Shown here piece after piece: positions 1 through 8,347 of a DNA stretch of 64,000 bases. Each line of letters opens with the position of its first letter. Position 1 is the stretch's first letter. The stretch spans positions 1,426,001 through 1,490,000 of the forward strand of contig NZ_CP061285.1 in assembly GCF_018687075.1 (NCBI RefSeq), in the 5' to 3' direction. The notes beneath the pieces are model-generated. The model searched no databases. It was given only the letters and a program-made list of their open reading frames with translations, and was not told where the DNA came from. The position numbers and the translations under genes are program-made. The DNA is from Polynucleobacter sp. MWH-UH35A. Its GTDB lineage: Bacteria; Pseudomonadota; Gammaproteobacteria; Burkholderiales; Burkholderiaceae.

Positions 1-1
1 C

Positions 2-277
2 GTAGCCATCGTCATTTTGCTTGGAATTCTGTATGAACATTACAGCTATATGCCCGTGGTTCAGGGCTTACTCAGAGGCATCTCTGCAGTAGGAGTGGGC
101 CTTATAGCCAGCACAGGTTTCAAAATGATGCGTACCGAACTGAAATACCCGCCGATGCTCTCTGTTATTTTCTTAACCATTTTAGCGGCGACGTATTTTC
201 ATTTGGGTCTAGGCTGGGTAGTATTGCTTGCATCTCCACTGGCATTTTTTTTGGCATGGAAGAAGGTAAAGAAATGA
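2..277 (+). CDS. Chromate transporter, N-terminal-type half (partial, left edge)
   Basis: This reading frame is open to the left edge of the window, so the true start lies outside. The visible 91 residues are the hydrophobic end of a short CHR-domain protein, with about two membrane segments and a basic tail ending in KKVKK. The next gene begins inside its stop codon (ATGA overlap at 274-277) and encodes another CHR-like domain, so the two form a tandem short-chain chromate transporter pair. Such pairs are known to act together in exporting chromate across the inner membrane. Family assignment of this half rests mainly on the neighbour. Confidence 0.75.
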   Translation, partial: VAIVILLGILYEHYSYMPVVQGLLRGISAVGVGLIASTGFKMMRTELKYPPMLSVIFLTILAATYFHLGLGWVVLLASPLAFFLAWKKVKK

Positions 278-798
278 TTGGAACTCTCGTCAGCCTCTTT
301 CTCAAACTTTCAGCCTTCTCCTTAGTTGCGTTCGGAGGAATCAACGCTCTCCTGCCAACACTCTATGATTTATCAGTAAACCAAGAGCACTGGATTAATA
401 GTCAAACCTTTGCTGATTACTTTGCTATTGCGCAAGCTGCACCTGGTCCAAACTTAATGACCGTCACACTCATTGGCTGGAAAGTAGGTGGCGTCATCGG
501 CGCAGCTATTGCAACACTGGCGATTGCCTGGCCATCCTCAATCATGATCTATTTCTTGCAGCGCTCTATTTTGGGCATGCGGGATATTCAAAAGCAAAAA
601 ATGATTCAAGCAGCTGCTGGCGCTCTAGCGGTAGGTCTAGTGTTATCAGCCGCTTGGGGTATTGCGCTCCAAATCAACACTGGCACGGCCGCCTACTTAT
701 TGACCTTTGGCACGATTGCAATTACCTTACTTACACGCTGGCATCCGCTCTACCTCATTGCAATTGGCGGCGCATTGGGTGTCTTGGGATTTATTTAA
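274..798 (+). CDS. Chromate transporter, second short-chain CHR subunit
   Basis: A protein of 174 residues made almost entirely of membrane segments. The N-terminal part has the CHR-family pattern: an AFGGINALLP stretch, then AQAAPGPNLM before a long run of hydrophobic helices. I chose the ATG at 274 over the one at 256 because it overlaps the preceding stop by 4 nt and places LFLKLSAF, typical of the family, at the N-terminus. The length fits half of a full ChrA (about 400 residues), so the pair probably forms a two-gene transporter for chromate or a related oxyanion. Substrate is inferred from family only. Confidence 0.85.
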   Translation: MIGTLVSLFLKLSAFSLVAFGGINALLPTLYDLSVNQEHWINSQTFADYFAIAQAAPGPNLMTVTLIGWKVGGVIGAAIATLAIAWPSSIMIYFLQRSILGMRDIQKQKMIQAAAGALAVGLVLSAAWGIALQINTGTAAYLLTFGTIAITLLTRWHPLYLIAIGGALGVLGFI

Positions 799-816
799 AC
801 GTCTTATGGAAAACAT

Positions 817-1794
817 ATGAGACTGATTCAACACTTCACCATTTTTCTAGTGAGCTTGCTCTCTGTTTTCGGCAATGCTTCTTTTGCACAAAACAATTAC
901 CCTAATAAACCCATCAACTTCATCGTGCCTTATGGCGCTGGCGGAAGTGCTGACTCTCGAAGCCGACAACTCGCACAAAAGATGAGTGTTTTACTCAAGC
1001 AACCAATTGTGGTTGATAACAAACCTGGTGCTGGCGGCAATATTGGTACAGAAGCGATTGTTCGATCTGCGCCCGATGGCTACACCATTGGCATGGGAAA
1101 CTTTGCGCCAATGGCAGTGAATAAAACACTTTTTGGCAATTTACGGTATGACCCAGAAACGGATTTAACACCTATCATCTTGATTGAAAAAGGTCCCTTG
1201 GTCTTAGTAGTGAATCCCAACTCTCCTTACAAAACTGTGCAAGATATTGTTGCAGCGGCCAAGGCAAAATCCGGTGTTTTGACATTCTCTTCTGGCGGCA
1301 TTGGTGGCAGCCATCAGCTCTCTGCGGAATTGTTTGAACTCAATGCTGGCATTCAGATGATTCATGTACCTTATAAAAGCGGATCAGCTGCTTTAACGGA
1401 TCTTATGGGTGGTAATGTGGATCTCATGTTTGATCAAATGTATTCCGCTGTACCAAGCATTCAAGCAGGCAAGATTCGCCCACTTGCTATTACCAGCAAA
1501 AAGCGCTCGCCTCTTTTGCCAAATGTTCCAAGCTTTGCAGAATTGGGTTACCCAAAGGTTGAAGTACTCAATTGGCAGGGATTAATTGCACCAAAGGGCA
1601 CGCCAAAAGCCATTATTGATAAATTAAATGCTGCTGCAAATGAGGCGCTCAAGGATCCGCAATTACGTGAGCTCATGCTTTCTCAGGGAAATGAGATTGG
1701 TGGTGGAAGCCCTGCTGAATTTGCCACTCTGATCAAGTCAGAGGCAGCTAAGTGGAGTACAGTAGTCAAGAGTGCCAATATCAAGCCGGAGTAA
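817..1794 (+). CDS. Tripartite tricarboxylate transporter substrate-binding protein (Bug family)
   Basis: This 325-residue periplasmic receptor has a signal peptide of about 24 residues ending in SFA. The mature part starts with the Bug signature YPNKPINFIVPYGAGGSADS and continues with the usual PGAGGNIGTEA and GSAALTDLMGGNVDLMFD segments. Bug proteins bind carboxylates and normally hand them to TctA/TctB membrane subunits. No such subunits are present here, so it is an orphan receptor. It follows the chromate pair by 18 nt and might be co-transcribed with it. The ligand cannot be read from sequence. Confidence 0.93.
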   Translation: MRLIQHFTIFLVSLLSVFGNASFAQNNYPNKPINFIVPYGAGGSADSRSRQLAQKMSVLLKQPIVVDNKPGAGGNIGTEAIVRSAPDGYTIGMGNFAPMAVNKTLFGNLRYDPETDLTPIILIEKGPLVLVVNPNSPYKTVQDIVAAAKAKSGVLTFSSGGIGGSHQLSAELFELNAGIQMIHVPYKSGSAALTDLMGGNVDLMFDQMYSAVPSIQAGKIRPLAITSKKRSPLLPNVPSFAELGYPKVEVLNWQGLIAPKGTPKAIIDKLNAAANEALKDPQLRELMLSQGNEIGGGSPAEFATLIKSEAAKWSTVVKSANIKPE

Positions 1795-1827
1795 TCACTG
1801 GCACTCAATACTGAATCACTGCAGAAT

Positions 1828-1856
1828 AAAAAAAAGGGGGGCTTGCCCTCTTTTTT
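1828..1856. terminator. Bidirectional terminator between Bug receptor and crcB
   Basis: An A-run, a G-rich arm, a short cttg loop, a C-rich arm and a T-run form a hairpin with one G-T wobble. It sits between two convergent genes and carries U-tracts in both directions. Confidence 0.75.
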
Positions 1857-2232
1857 ATTTAAGCGCTTGGTAAGTCAAGATGCCCAGGAAGGTCAATGCC
1901 AGTGAACCCACTAGGTTCATAAGTGCTGTACCCAAAGCCCAGGTAAATTCTCCGCGCTGCATAAAGCCAACAACCTCAGCTGAAAAACTAGAGAAGGTAG
2001 TGAGGCCTCCCAAAAAGCCAGTTACAACTAAAAGCTTCCACTCAGCAGAAAGATCAGGGTTGTTGCCAAAGAATGCAACTGCGATACCGATCAAATATCC
2101 ACCAACCATATTGGATATGAATGTTCCCAAAGGCAAGGATGATGCAACGCCTGCAGTGAGCAAATTAAAGGCTGCCCTTAATAAAGCGCCAAAACCCGCC
2201 CCAAAGAAGATTGCAAAAATCGATAGCCACAT
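1855..2232 (-). CDS. crcB: Fluoride exporter CrcB/FluC
   Basis: A 125-residue protein with four predicted membrane helices, the usual size for a Fluc fluoride channel. Family marks are GTFISNMVGGYLIG near residue 37 and TGFLGGLTTFSSFSAE near residue 71. The Asn in the first motif and the TFSSF phenylalanines line the fluoride pathway in the family. It works as a dual-topology dimer that lets fluoride leave the cytoplasm. It ends in the shared terminator with the Bug gene and lies 10 nt after the downstream end of the dioxygenase gene on the same strand, so the two may be one transcript. No fluoride riboswitch is evident upstream. Confidence 0.95.
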   Translation of the reverse strand: MWLSIFAIFFGAGFGALLRAAFNLLTAGVASSLPLGTFISNMVGGYLIGIAVAFFGNNPDLSAEWKLLVVTGFLGGLTTFSSFSAEVVGFMQRGEFTWALGTALMNLVGSLALTFLGILTYQALK

Positions 2233-2242
2233 AATCCGCTCT

Positions 2243-3022
2243 TTATTGAATTGAAAAACCCAGCATGCTAATAGAACTCATCTCAATTCCATCTGTAAAC
2301 ACTTTCGCTTGCTCACCCTCTTGCTGCAAAGCCAGTGTATATAAAGCTGGCCAATAGTGTTCAGGAGTCGGAATGGAAAGGTGTGCCGCATCACCATAAC
2401 TCTCCCAATCGATCAAGGCATCATGATGATTGGCACGAATTTCTGAAGCAAAAAATTCATTGAATTTTGTTGCCCAAGGATAGGGCTCTGCCCCTGCTTG
2501 CCAATGGATCGTTCGCAAGTTATGCACTATATTGCCACTGGACAGAATCAAGATATTTTCATCACGTAGAGGACGCAACTGCTTTGCTAGCTCGTAGTGC
2601 TGACGCGCCGACATAGAGCCATCCAAACTTAACTGCACCACCGGCACGCTGGCATCTGGGTACATGTATTTGAGAATAGACCACGCGCCGTGGTCAACAC
2701 CCCACTCATTTTCTTCGAGCACTACAGGGACATTTAATAAGGCCTGAACACGATCCGCCAAAGCTGGACTTCCTGGCGCTGGGTATTGAATATCAAAGAG
2801 TGCTTGCGGAAATCCGCCAAAGTCGTGAATCGTTTTTGGTTTTGGCATTGCAGTAACCCAAGTACCTCGAGTTACCCAATGCGCTGAAATTACCAATATA
2901 GCGTCAGGGCGCTTTAACGATTTTCCAAGAGCCGACCACGCCGCTGTGTAGCGGTTGGGCTCTATGGCATACATTGGACTGCCATGGCCAGCAAATACTG
3001 CAGGTTGGCGATGGCTAGTCAT
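2243..3022 (-). CDS. ygiD: DODA-type extradiol aromatic ring-opening dioxygenase (YgiD-like)
   Basis: A 259-residue enzyme of the LigB/4,5-DOPA dioxygenase superfamily. Probable metal-ligand histidines are visible in AGHGSP near the N-terminus, SAHW near residue 47 and SSGNIVHNL near residue 162, together with DHGAWS near residue 110. The E. coli relative YgiD cleaves 4,5-DOPA in vitro, but the natural substrate is unknown in most bacteria. The N-terminal VFAGHGSPMYAI and the DFGGFP segment match the family closely. It sits directly before crcB on the same strand. Confidence 0.9.
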   Translation of the reverse strand: MTSHRQPAVFAGHGSPMYAIEPNRYTAAWSALGKSLKRPDAILVISAHWVTRGTWVTAMPKPKTIHDFGGFPQALFDIQYPAPGSPALADRVQALLNVPVVLEENEWGVDHGAWSILKYMYPDASVPVVQLSLDGSMSARQHYELAKQLRPLRDENILILSSGNIVHNLRTIHWQAGAEPYPWATKFNEFFASEIRANHHDALIDWESYGDAAHLSIPTPEHYWPALYTLALQQEGEQAKVFTDGIEMSSISMLGFSIQ

Positions 3023-3031
3023 TAATGCCGA

Positions 3032-3169
3032 TTAACCGAATACGTAACCTGTGTGAGCTGCAACCAATGCAAACAAAATCGCCAAGCTAGTAGCGGCTCC
3101 CAACATCACGATCAATGTAATGATCTTTTTGTTGATTTCTTCTTTTGATTCGTTATGCCATTCGTTCAT
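3032..3169 (-). CDS. Small single-pass membrane protein, 45 aa, unknown
   Basis: A 45-residue open frame starts with ATG at 3169 behind a good ribosome site (AGAGGA, 6 nt away). The N-terminal 15 residues are hydrophilic (begins MNEWHNESKEE) and are followed by one strong hydrophobic helix, roughly residues 17-38, with a short GYVFG tail. I do not recognise a family. It lies 9 nt before the ygiD-like gene on the same strand and could be its operon leader gene. The ribosome site, clean length and amphipathic layout argue that it is real. Confidence 0.7.
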   Translation of the reverse strand: MNEWHNESKEEINKKIITLIVMLGAATSLAILFALVAAHTGYVFG

Positions 3170-3213
3170 GCTAAATCCTCTGTAAACACATTAATGAATA
3201 TGGTAATTATCCA

Positions 3214-3381
3214 CTATCGACCGCGTCCAGCCTTGCGCATCATGCCTTTTCCACCACCAAAACCTGCCTGAGGCCTTCCAGCAGGTCCTGAGGGGCCTTT
3301 TGGGGCGGGCGGACGTACCGGTGGCTTAGCTACAGCCGCTTTTACTGGGGTTTTTGATTCAGGCTTCTTTTCGTCAGTCAC
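3214..3381 (-). CDS. Small basic Pro/Gly-rich protein, 55 aa, unknown
   Basis: This 55-residue frame starts at GTG 3381 behind AGGAGCTCAAA, an excellent ribosome site. The product is low-complexity and strongly basic. A Lys/Glu/Pro head is followed by PPVRPPAPKGPSGPAGRP and then a Gly/Lys/Arg tail ending AGRGR. No membrane segment or signal peptide is seen, and it is probably disordered. The basic tail could bind nucleic acid, but that is a guess. It is divergent from the site-2 protease gene, with 28 nt between the two starts. Confidence 0.65.
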   Translation of the reverse strand: MTDEKKPESKTPVKAAVAKPPVRPPAPKGPSGPAGRPQAGFGGGKGMMRKAGRGR

Positions 3382-3409
3382 TTTGAGCTCCTATGGATAT
3401 CATATTGCC

Positions 3410-4072
3410 ATGATTACCGACTATTCTATCCAAGCCGTCGCCATTAATGCGATTCCTTTGATTTTTGCCATCACCATCCACGAGGCGGCCCATGGCTATG
3501 CGGCCCGCAAATTTGGGGACAACACCGCTTATATGCTCGGTCGGGTCAGCCTGAATCCAGCCAAACATATAGATCCTGTTGGCACGATCCTGATTCCACT
3601 GGTCTTAATTCTCACGGGGTCCCCCTTTTTAGTGGGTTATGCAAAGCCAGTTCCAGTTAATTTTGGCCGCCTCAGAAATCCCAGAATTGACTCCATTTGG
3701 GTTGCTCTAGCAGGCCCGGGATCTAACTTTATTCAGGCACTGATCTGGCTCGTACTTCTAATAGCACTGGTTGGGTTCGGGATTGATGAGAAGTTTCTGA
3801 TCTCCATGTCTCAAGCGGGCATCACTTGGAATTTGGGCTTACTGGTATTTAACCTCTTTCCTCTGCCACCGCTCGATGGCGGCCGAATTCTTTCAAGCCT
3901 ATTACCAGCTCGTCAATCGATAGCACTTGGACGACTTGAGCCATGGGGTTTCTTTATCGTTCTGGGGTTAGTATTTACAGGAATCATTGGCGCCCTTTGG
4001 ATAACCCCCTTGATGCACTTCTTTGAATGGCTCATCCTTTTGCTGACCAGCCCACTTAGAATGCTGTTTTAA
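3410..4072 (+). CDS. Site-2 protease family protein (peptidase M50)
   Basis: A 220-residue intramembrane metalloprotease-like protein. The zinc motif HEAAH is at residues 24-28 in the first helix, and the second active-site motif, LFPLPPLDGGRIL, falls near residue 150, as in the short SpoIVFB-like M50B family. The ATG at 3410 is preferred because the longer frame would add nine unrelated residues from a TTG. Its partner substrate is unknown. In many betaproteobacteria this gene is a stand-alone housekeeping-type gene. It is followed by a 66-nt gap and a cytochrome c' gene. Confidence 0.9.
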   Translation: MITDYSIQAVAINAIPLIFAITIHEAAHGYAARKFGDNTAYMLGRVSLNPAKHIDPVGTILIPLVLILTGSPFLVGYAKPVPVNFGRLRNPRIDSIWVALAGPGSNFIQALIWLVLLIALVGFGIDEKFLISMSQAGITWNLGLLVFNLFPLPPLDGGRILSSLLPARQSIALGRLEPWGFFIVLGLVFTGIIGALWITPLMHFFEWLILLLTSPLRMLF

Positions 4073-4138
4073 GTCGAGCAAAAAGTACTTTTCTGGGATA
4101 TGCTCAGGCAACGCAACTCACTTGATTAACGGAGAACC

Positions 4139-4594
4139 ATGATGAAATTACAGAAATTTGTTCTAGCAAGTATCACAACTGTTTTGACGATTGGCACAGG
4201 TCTCGCATTTGCTCAATTCCAAAAACCAGAAGACGCAATTAAATATCGTCAAAGTGCATTTACGGTCATGGCAAATTCATTTGGGAAAATTGGTGCTGCT
4301 GTGAAGGGTGAAGCTCCTTATAACAAGGATGAAGTTGCAAAAAATGCAGCCATTGTTGCCACTCTCTCCTCATTGCCTTGGCAAGCTTTTGGTCCAGGCA
4401 CCGAAGGTGGTAAAGCACAAGCAGATGTTTGGTCAGATAACGCTAAATTCAAAGCCGCTGCCGACAAGATGCAATTAGCTGTTGCGGATTTAAATAAGGC
4501 TGCCCAGTCTGGCGACTTAGATAGCATTAAGAAAACATTTGGCGCAGCAGGAGCAACCTGCAAAGGCTGCCATGATGATTTCAAAAAGAAATAA
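4139..4594 (+). CDS. Cytochrome c' (class II c-type cytochrome)
   Basis: A 151-residue periplasmic haem protein. It has a cleavable signal peptide ending in GLAFA and a four-helix-bundle body. The haem site CKGCH is only eight residues from the C-terminus (ends HDDFKKK), which is the hallmark of class II cytochromes c. The family binds NO and CO and often pairs with a membrane b-type cytochrome. A b561 gene lies convergent just downstream. GGAG stands 4-7 nt before two adjacent ATGs (4139, 4142), so either may be used. Haem attachment would need the ccm operon at 31.8-38.6 kb. Confidence 0.93.
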   Translation: MMKLQKFVLASITTVLTIGTGLAFAQFQKPEDAIKYRQSAFTVMANSFGKIGAAVKGEAPYNKDEVAKNAAIVATLSSLPWQAFGPGTEGGKAQADVWSDNAKFKAAADKMQLAVADLNKAAQSGDLDSIKKTFGAAGATCKGCHDDFKKK

Positions 4595-4619
4595 AAGGAA
4601 GTGCTGCCTTGGTTGGTAT

Positions 4620-5300
4620 TTACTTTGTAACTAAGTAGCCCACCGCCACCGCGATCACGCTTAAAAGCACCAAGGCAAAACCGCGCTGCAGAACTCCATC
4701 CTTGGATGCGCGACCCAAGTCAGCTGGCAAATATTTTGCCTCCTCACTTGGGTCAATTTCTTTATCGCCACTAATCATTGGCTTAATCAGATTCTCACCT
4801 TTAAACTTTTTGTAAGCCCAAATGGCTGCAATATGAATAGTGATGAGGGTATAAATCACCACCTGGTTACCCTCGTGAATCTCCGACAGAAATGAGACAA
4901 CCCAGCCTGGCACGTATTTTGCTAAAGGCCCTTGGAAAGCGATCTCGTCGTCTACAAATAAACCAGTGAATACTTGAACGCTTAGTACAAATAACAAAGC
5001 AAAAACTGATATTGCACCAATAGGGTTGTGACCAAGAACTTTTGGTGAACTTCCACTTAAGTAGTCCAAGATCGCTTTTTTAGTCGGGAAGAATGATGCA
5101 AAACGTGCATGGGTTGAGCCAACAAAACCCCAAACAATTCTGAAGATCAATAAAGTTAAAACACTGTAGCCAAAATAAGCATGCCATTGAATTGCATTAC
5201 CGCCGAGATTGACGCTTATCAAACTTCCGACAATGCAAAGCACTAATAGCCAATGAAATAAACGGATTGGCAAATCCCATATGCGAATGATTTTCTTCAT
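4620..5300 (-). CDS. Cytochrome b561-type membrane di-haem protein
   Basis: A membrane cytochrome of about 226 residues from the ATG at 5300, or 241 from the ATG at 5345. Four helices carry histidines placed for two b haems: LFHWLL, QWHAYFGY, SEIHEG and ITIHIAAI. It matches the prokaryotic b561/Ni-Fe hydrogenase b-type subunit fold. Such proteins pass electrons from the quinol pool to a periplasmic acceptor, and the convergent cytochrome c' is the obvious candidate here. The start is uncertain: neither ATG has a well-spaced ribosome site, but the shorter form begins with the family-typical KIIRIWDLPIRLFHW. Confidence 0.85.
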   Translation of the reverse strand: MKKIIRIWDLPIRLFHWLLVLCIVGSLISVNLGGNAIQWHAYFGYSVLTLLIFRIVWGFVGSTHARFASFFPTKKAILDYLSGSSPKVLGHNPIGAISVFALLFVLSVQVFTGLFVDDEIAFQGPLAKYVPGWVVSFLSEIHEGNQVVIYTLITIHIAAIWAYKKFKGENLIKPMISGDKEIDPSEEAKYLPADLGRASKDGVLQRGFALVLLSVIAVAVGYLVTK

Positions 5301-5415
5301 CCCTAAAGGATAACTCGCTTCTCCACTAAAATGGAGGGAATTCATGAATCCTTGGCAAAGCGTTTAACGCCCTGCTGCTGTACCGCATTGTTGCACCCGA
5401 AAGATATACCGCTTG

Positions 5416-6357
5416 CTATTTGATTTCGGGCAGATCTTTTTGAATAATCTTTAAGCCAGCACGCAAAGCCTTTTGATAGCGCTCACGCTCCGCTTTAATA
5501 GTCTCAGCGGTCCACTTAAAAAAACCTTCGCCGGTTTTCATACCAAACTTGCCGCTAGCGATGCGATCACTCAAGCACTTTGCTATCGTTGGGGAGTTAT
5601 TCAGTGTGGGATAAATCGTTGCACCCCCAGCACCATGCACCTCTAAGCCCGCATGATCTCTTTGCATTGCTGGACCTGCGGCGATGTAACGAAAGCCAAA
5701 GCCGAAACGGACGGCCTTATCAATATCTTCTGGCGTACAGATGCCTTCATCAACCATGGAGAAGGCCTCGCGTGACAAAGCATGCTGAAGTCGATTGGCT
5801 AAAAATCCAGGAAGATCTTTTTTAACAGTAACCGGCACCATTCCGCACGCAGTCATCAAACGTGAAAGGCTGTCGCCAACCATAGCGGAAGTCTTTGCAC
5901 CATAAACCACCTCGACGCAAGGAACCAAATGTGCAGGCATAAAGAAATGCAGGCCAATCATGCGGGCAGCTGTTTTGAGGCCATTAGCAATCTCACTAAT
6001 CGGAAAACTCGTGCTATTACTTGCTAAGACCGCCTCCGGTTTTGCATATTTCTCCAGCTTAGCAAACAGCTCACGCTTAATATCCAAACGCTCCGGCACG
6101 CACTCAATCACCAAATCGATATCAGACCAATCCACTTCCTCAAGCGTACCCGCAACCGATAGCAAATGAATGCGATGCTCATAGCCAAGTTCGGTCATGG
6201 TATTGGCAAAATAATCAGGCAAGAGGGCTCGGCGCTCGGTAGTAGGCTCAACGACTTGAACGGCGCAGCCGCCACGCGCACAAACCGCTGCAACATCTGC
6301 ACCCATCGTGCCGCCACCCACAATGACCACCTTAGTTTCGGCTGGGGTAAATAACAT
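5416..6357 (-). CDS. 3-hydroxyacyl-CoA dehydrogenase family NAD-dependent enzyme
   Basis: A 313-residue two-domain dehydrogenase. The Rossmann motif VVIVGGGTMGADVA is at residues 10-23, the NSTSFPISE and GLHFFMPAHL active-site segments lie mid-protein, and DLPGFLANRLQHAL opens the C-terminal helical dimer domain. The length suits single-function members of the family (3-hydroxybutyryl-CoA, carnitine or gulonate dehydrogenases) rather than the fused FadB type. Substrate is not deducible. The start is supported by TAGGAGAG eight bases upstream. It is divergent from the 2-hydroxyacid dehydrogenase gene, so the two may share a control region. Confidence 0.88.
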   Translation of the reverse strand: MLFTPAETKVVIVGGGTMGADVAAVCARGGCAVQVVEPTTERRALLPDYFANTMTELGYEHRIHLLSVAGTLEEVDWSDIDLVIECVPERLDIKRELFAKLEKYAKPEAVLASNSTSFPISEIANGLKTAARMIGLHFFMPAHLVPCVEVVYGAKTSAMVGDSLSRLMTACGMVPVTVKKDLPGFLANRLQHALSREAFSMVDEGICTPEDIDKAVRFGFGFRYIAAGPAMQRDHAGLEVHGAGGATIYPTLNNSPTIAKCLSDRIASGKFGMKTGEGFFKWTAETIKAERERYQKALRAGLKIIQKDLPEIK

Positions 6358-6442
6358 GAATTCTCTCCTAAATAGGGGCGGACTTTTTCCAAAAAATCCT
6401 CTTACAATGAGATCATTATTTCAATAAAAAAGTTAGTGAGAC

Positions 6443-7372
6443 ATGATCCCCGTCAATTCGGTGCTGCAGGTCGGCCATTTCCCTGAAATTATGCAAGCAG
6501 AGATAGATAGGCGCTTTACCCCTGTTCATCACCTCGATCCAAAAGCGCCCACCCCGGCCGGCGATTTTCAGGCCATATTAATTCGCTCCAACACCCAGCT
6601 GCCGCAGATCCTAGTGGAGCAAATCCCCAGCATTCGTATGGTGGCAACTTGTGGAGTTGGCTATGACAACCTCCCTTTAGCCTTTCTAAGGGAAAAAAAT
6701 ATCAAAGTAAGCAATACACCTGGCGTGTTAAACGATGCCGTATGCGAGCTTGCTATTGGCATGATGCTGGCCTTACTCCGCCAATTACCCGCAGCCCAGG
6801 AATACGTTAAGAGTACTGCTTGGTCAAAAGCGCCATTTAGATTAACCACCACTTTGGCCGGTAAGTGCGTGGGCATTGCTGGGATGGGTCGCATTGGGCA
6901 AGATCTTGCCAAGCGGCTAGAGCCTTTTCAGGTAAGGATTGCCTATTCAGGCCCTAATCAAAAGTCATTACCGTACGACTACCATCCAGATCTCCAAGAA
7001 TTGGCCAAGGTTTGCGACCTCTTATTCCTAGCCTGCCCCGCAACGCCTGATACTAACAAAATGATTAACGCCAAGGTTTTGGAGGCTTTGGGTCCCTCAG
7101 GATATTTAATTAATATTGCCCGTGGAAGCGTGGTGGACGAGAGTGCACTTTTATATGCGCTGCAACATAAAAAGATTGCTGGCGCCGCTCTCGATGTTTT
7201 TGAAAACGAACCCAACCCTAATGCCGCCTTTCTATCTCTTGATAATGTATTGTTAACACCACATATCGGGAGCGCTACCTCGGAAACACGGATAGCCATG
7301 ACTAACTTAGCTATAGATAATTTAGAAGCCTTCTTTAAAAACCAAACACTTCCATCGGAAGTAAATAACTAA
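6443..7372 (+). CDS. D-isomer-specific 2-hydroxyacid dehydrogenase
   Basis: A 309-residue NAD(P)H-dependent 2-keto acid reductase. The coenzyme motif GIAGMGRIGQDLAKRL is near residue 142. The catalytic Arg (NIARGSVVD), Glu (FENEPN) and His (LTPHIGS) of the family are all present in order. Members reduce glyoxylate, hydroxypyruvate or other 2-keto acids. It starts a same-strand run with an aldolase, a TAXI receptor and a TRAP permease, which suggests a role in metabolising the imported acid or its cleavage product. Confidence 0.92.
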   Translation: MIPVNSVLQVGHFPEIMQAEIDRRFTPVHHLDPKAPTPAGDFQAILIRSNTQLPQILVEQIPSIRMVATCGVGYDNLPLAFLREKNIKVSNTPGVLNDAVCELAIGMMLALLRQLPAAQEYVKSTAWSKAPFRLTTTLAGKCVGIAGMGRIGQDLAKRLEPFQVRIAYSGPNQKSLPYDYHPDLQELAKVCDLLFLACPATPDTNKMINAKVLEALGPSGYLINIARGSVVDESALLYALQHKKIAGAALDVFENEPNPNAAFLSLDNVLLTPHIGSATSETRIAMTNLAIDNLEAFFKNQTLPSEVNN

Positions 7373-7387
7373 AACAACGGAGCCAGT

Positions 7388-8314
7388 ATGACGATTTCCC
7401 TGCACCCTTCAACCTTACCCGCAGTGTTGTCCCCAGTAATCACACCATTTAAGGCAGACGGTAACCCAGATGCTGCGAAACTATTGAAGCAATGCAAATG
7501 GCTTGAAGCCAATGGTGTTGGTCAAGCTATATTTGGCACCAACTCTGAAGCAAATTCAATGTCTGCCCCACAAAAGATGGGCACATTAACGGCATTGATT
7601 GAAGGCGGCCTAAATCCAGATCATTTAATGCCTGGTACTGGCGCAACATCGATTGATGCAACGGTCAACATGACTCGTCACGCCGTGAATCATCAGTGCG
7701 CAGGGGTATTAATGCTGCCACCCTTCTATTACAAAGACGTTTCTGATGATGGATTGTTTGCCTATTTTTCTGAAGTCATTCAAAAGGTGGGTAGCACTGC
7801 ACTTCAGATTTATATCTACAACATTCCGCCAGTAACTAAAATAAATTTGAGCTTATCTTTACTGGAGCGTTTAGCCAAAGAATACCCAAAGACTGTTGTC
7901 GGCATGAAGGATAGTTCTGGCGACTGGTCTTACACAGAATCTGTTATCAAATTATTAGCGCCGCACGGCTTCCGCGTATATGCTGGCAGCGAAGTATTTC
8001 TGATGCGCGCTCTGCGTGCTGGCGGCGTTGGCTGCATCTCCGCCACCGCTAATGTGAATCCAAAGGCTATTGCAGATTTGGCAGCGCACTGGAGAGAATC
8101 GAATGCAGATGATCGCCAAGCAGGCTTAGATCAAGTACGCGGAATTTTTGCCAAGTACCAAATGATTGCTGGCATGAAAACTGCTGTTGCGCATTACACC
8201 AATGATCCTGAGTGGCTCAGAGTACGTCCACCACTCATGCAGTTAAGTGCTGATCAACAAGCTCAACTGCTTAGCGAGCTGAAGGCAATCAACTTCGCTA
8301 TGCCGGGTCTGTAA
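7388..8314 (+). CDS. Dihydrodipicolinate synthase/N-acetylneuraminate lyase family protein
   Basis: A 308-residue class I aldolase of the DapA superfamily. The Schiff-base lysine lies in VVGMKDSSGDW near residue 170 and the conserved tyrosine in IYIYNIPP near residue 142. An FGTNSEANSM segment replaces the usual GTTGE phosphate-like pocket of true DapA. This difference and the transporter neighbours argue for a catabolic aldolase or dehydratase acting on a keto-deoxy acid rather than lysine synthesis. ACGGAGCC gives a ribosome site, and the gene follows the dehydrogenase by 15 nt. Confidence 0.9.
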   Translation: MTISLHPSTLPAVLSPVITPFKADGNPDAAKLLKQCKWLEANGVGQAIFGTNSEANSMSAPQKMGTLTALIEGGLNPDHLMPGTGATSIDATVNMTRHAVNHQCAGVLMLPPFYYKDVSDDGLFAYFSEVIQKVGSTALQIYIYNIPPVTKINLSLSLLERLAKEYPKTVVGMKDSSGDWSYTESVIKLLAPHGFRVYAGSEVFLMRALRAGGVGCISATANVNPKAIADLAAHWRESNADDRQAGLDQVRGIFAKYQMIAGMKTAVAHYTNDPEWLRVRPPLMQLSADQQAQLLSELKAINFAMPGL

Positions 8315-8347
8315 TTTAAAAAACTAAAAAATAATTAGGAGACAACC

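Noticed and set aside
1880..2254. A plus-strand frame of 124 codons across crcB.
   Set aside because: It is the antisense shadow of a well-marked fluoride channel gene; the composition is Lys/Pro/Ala-biased as expected from the reverse strand.
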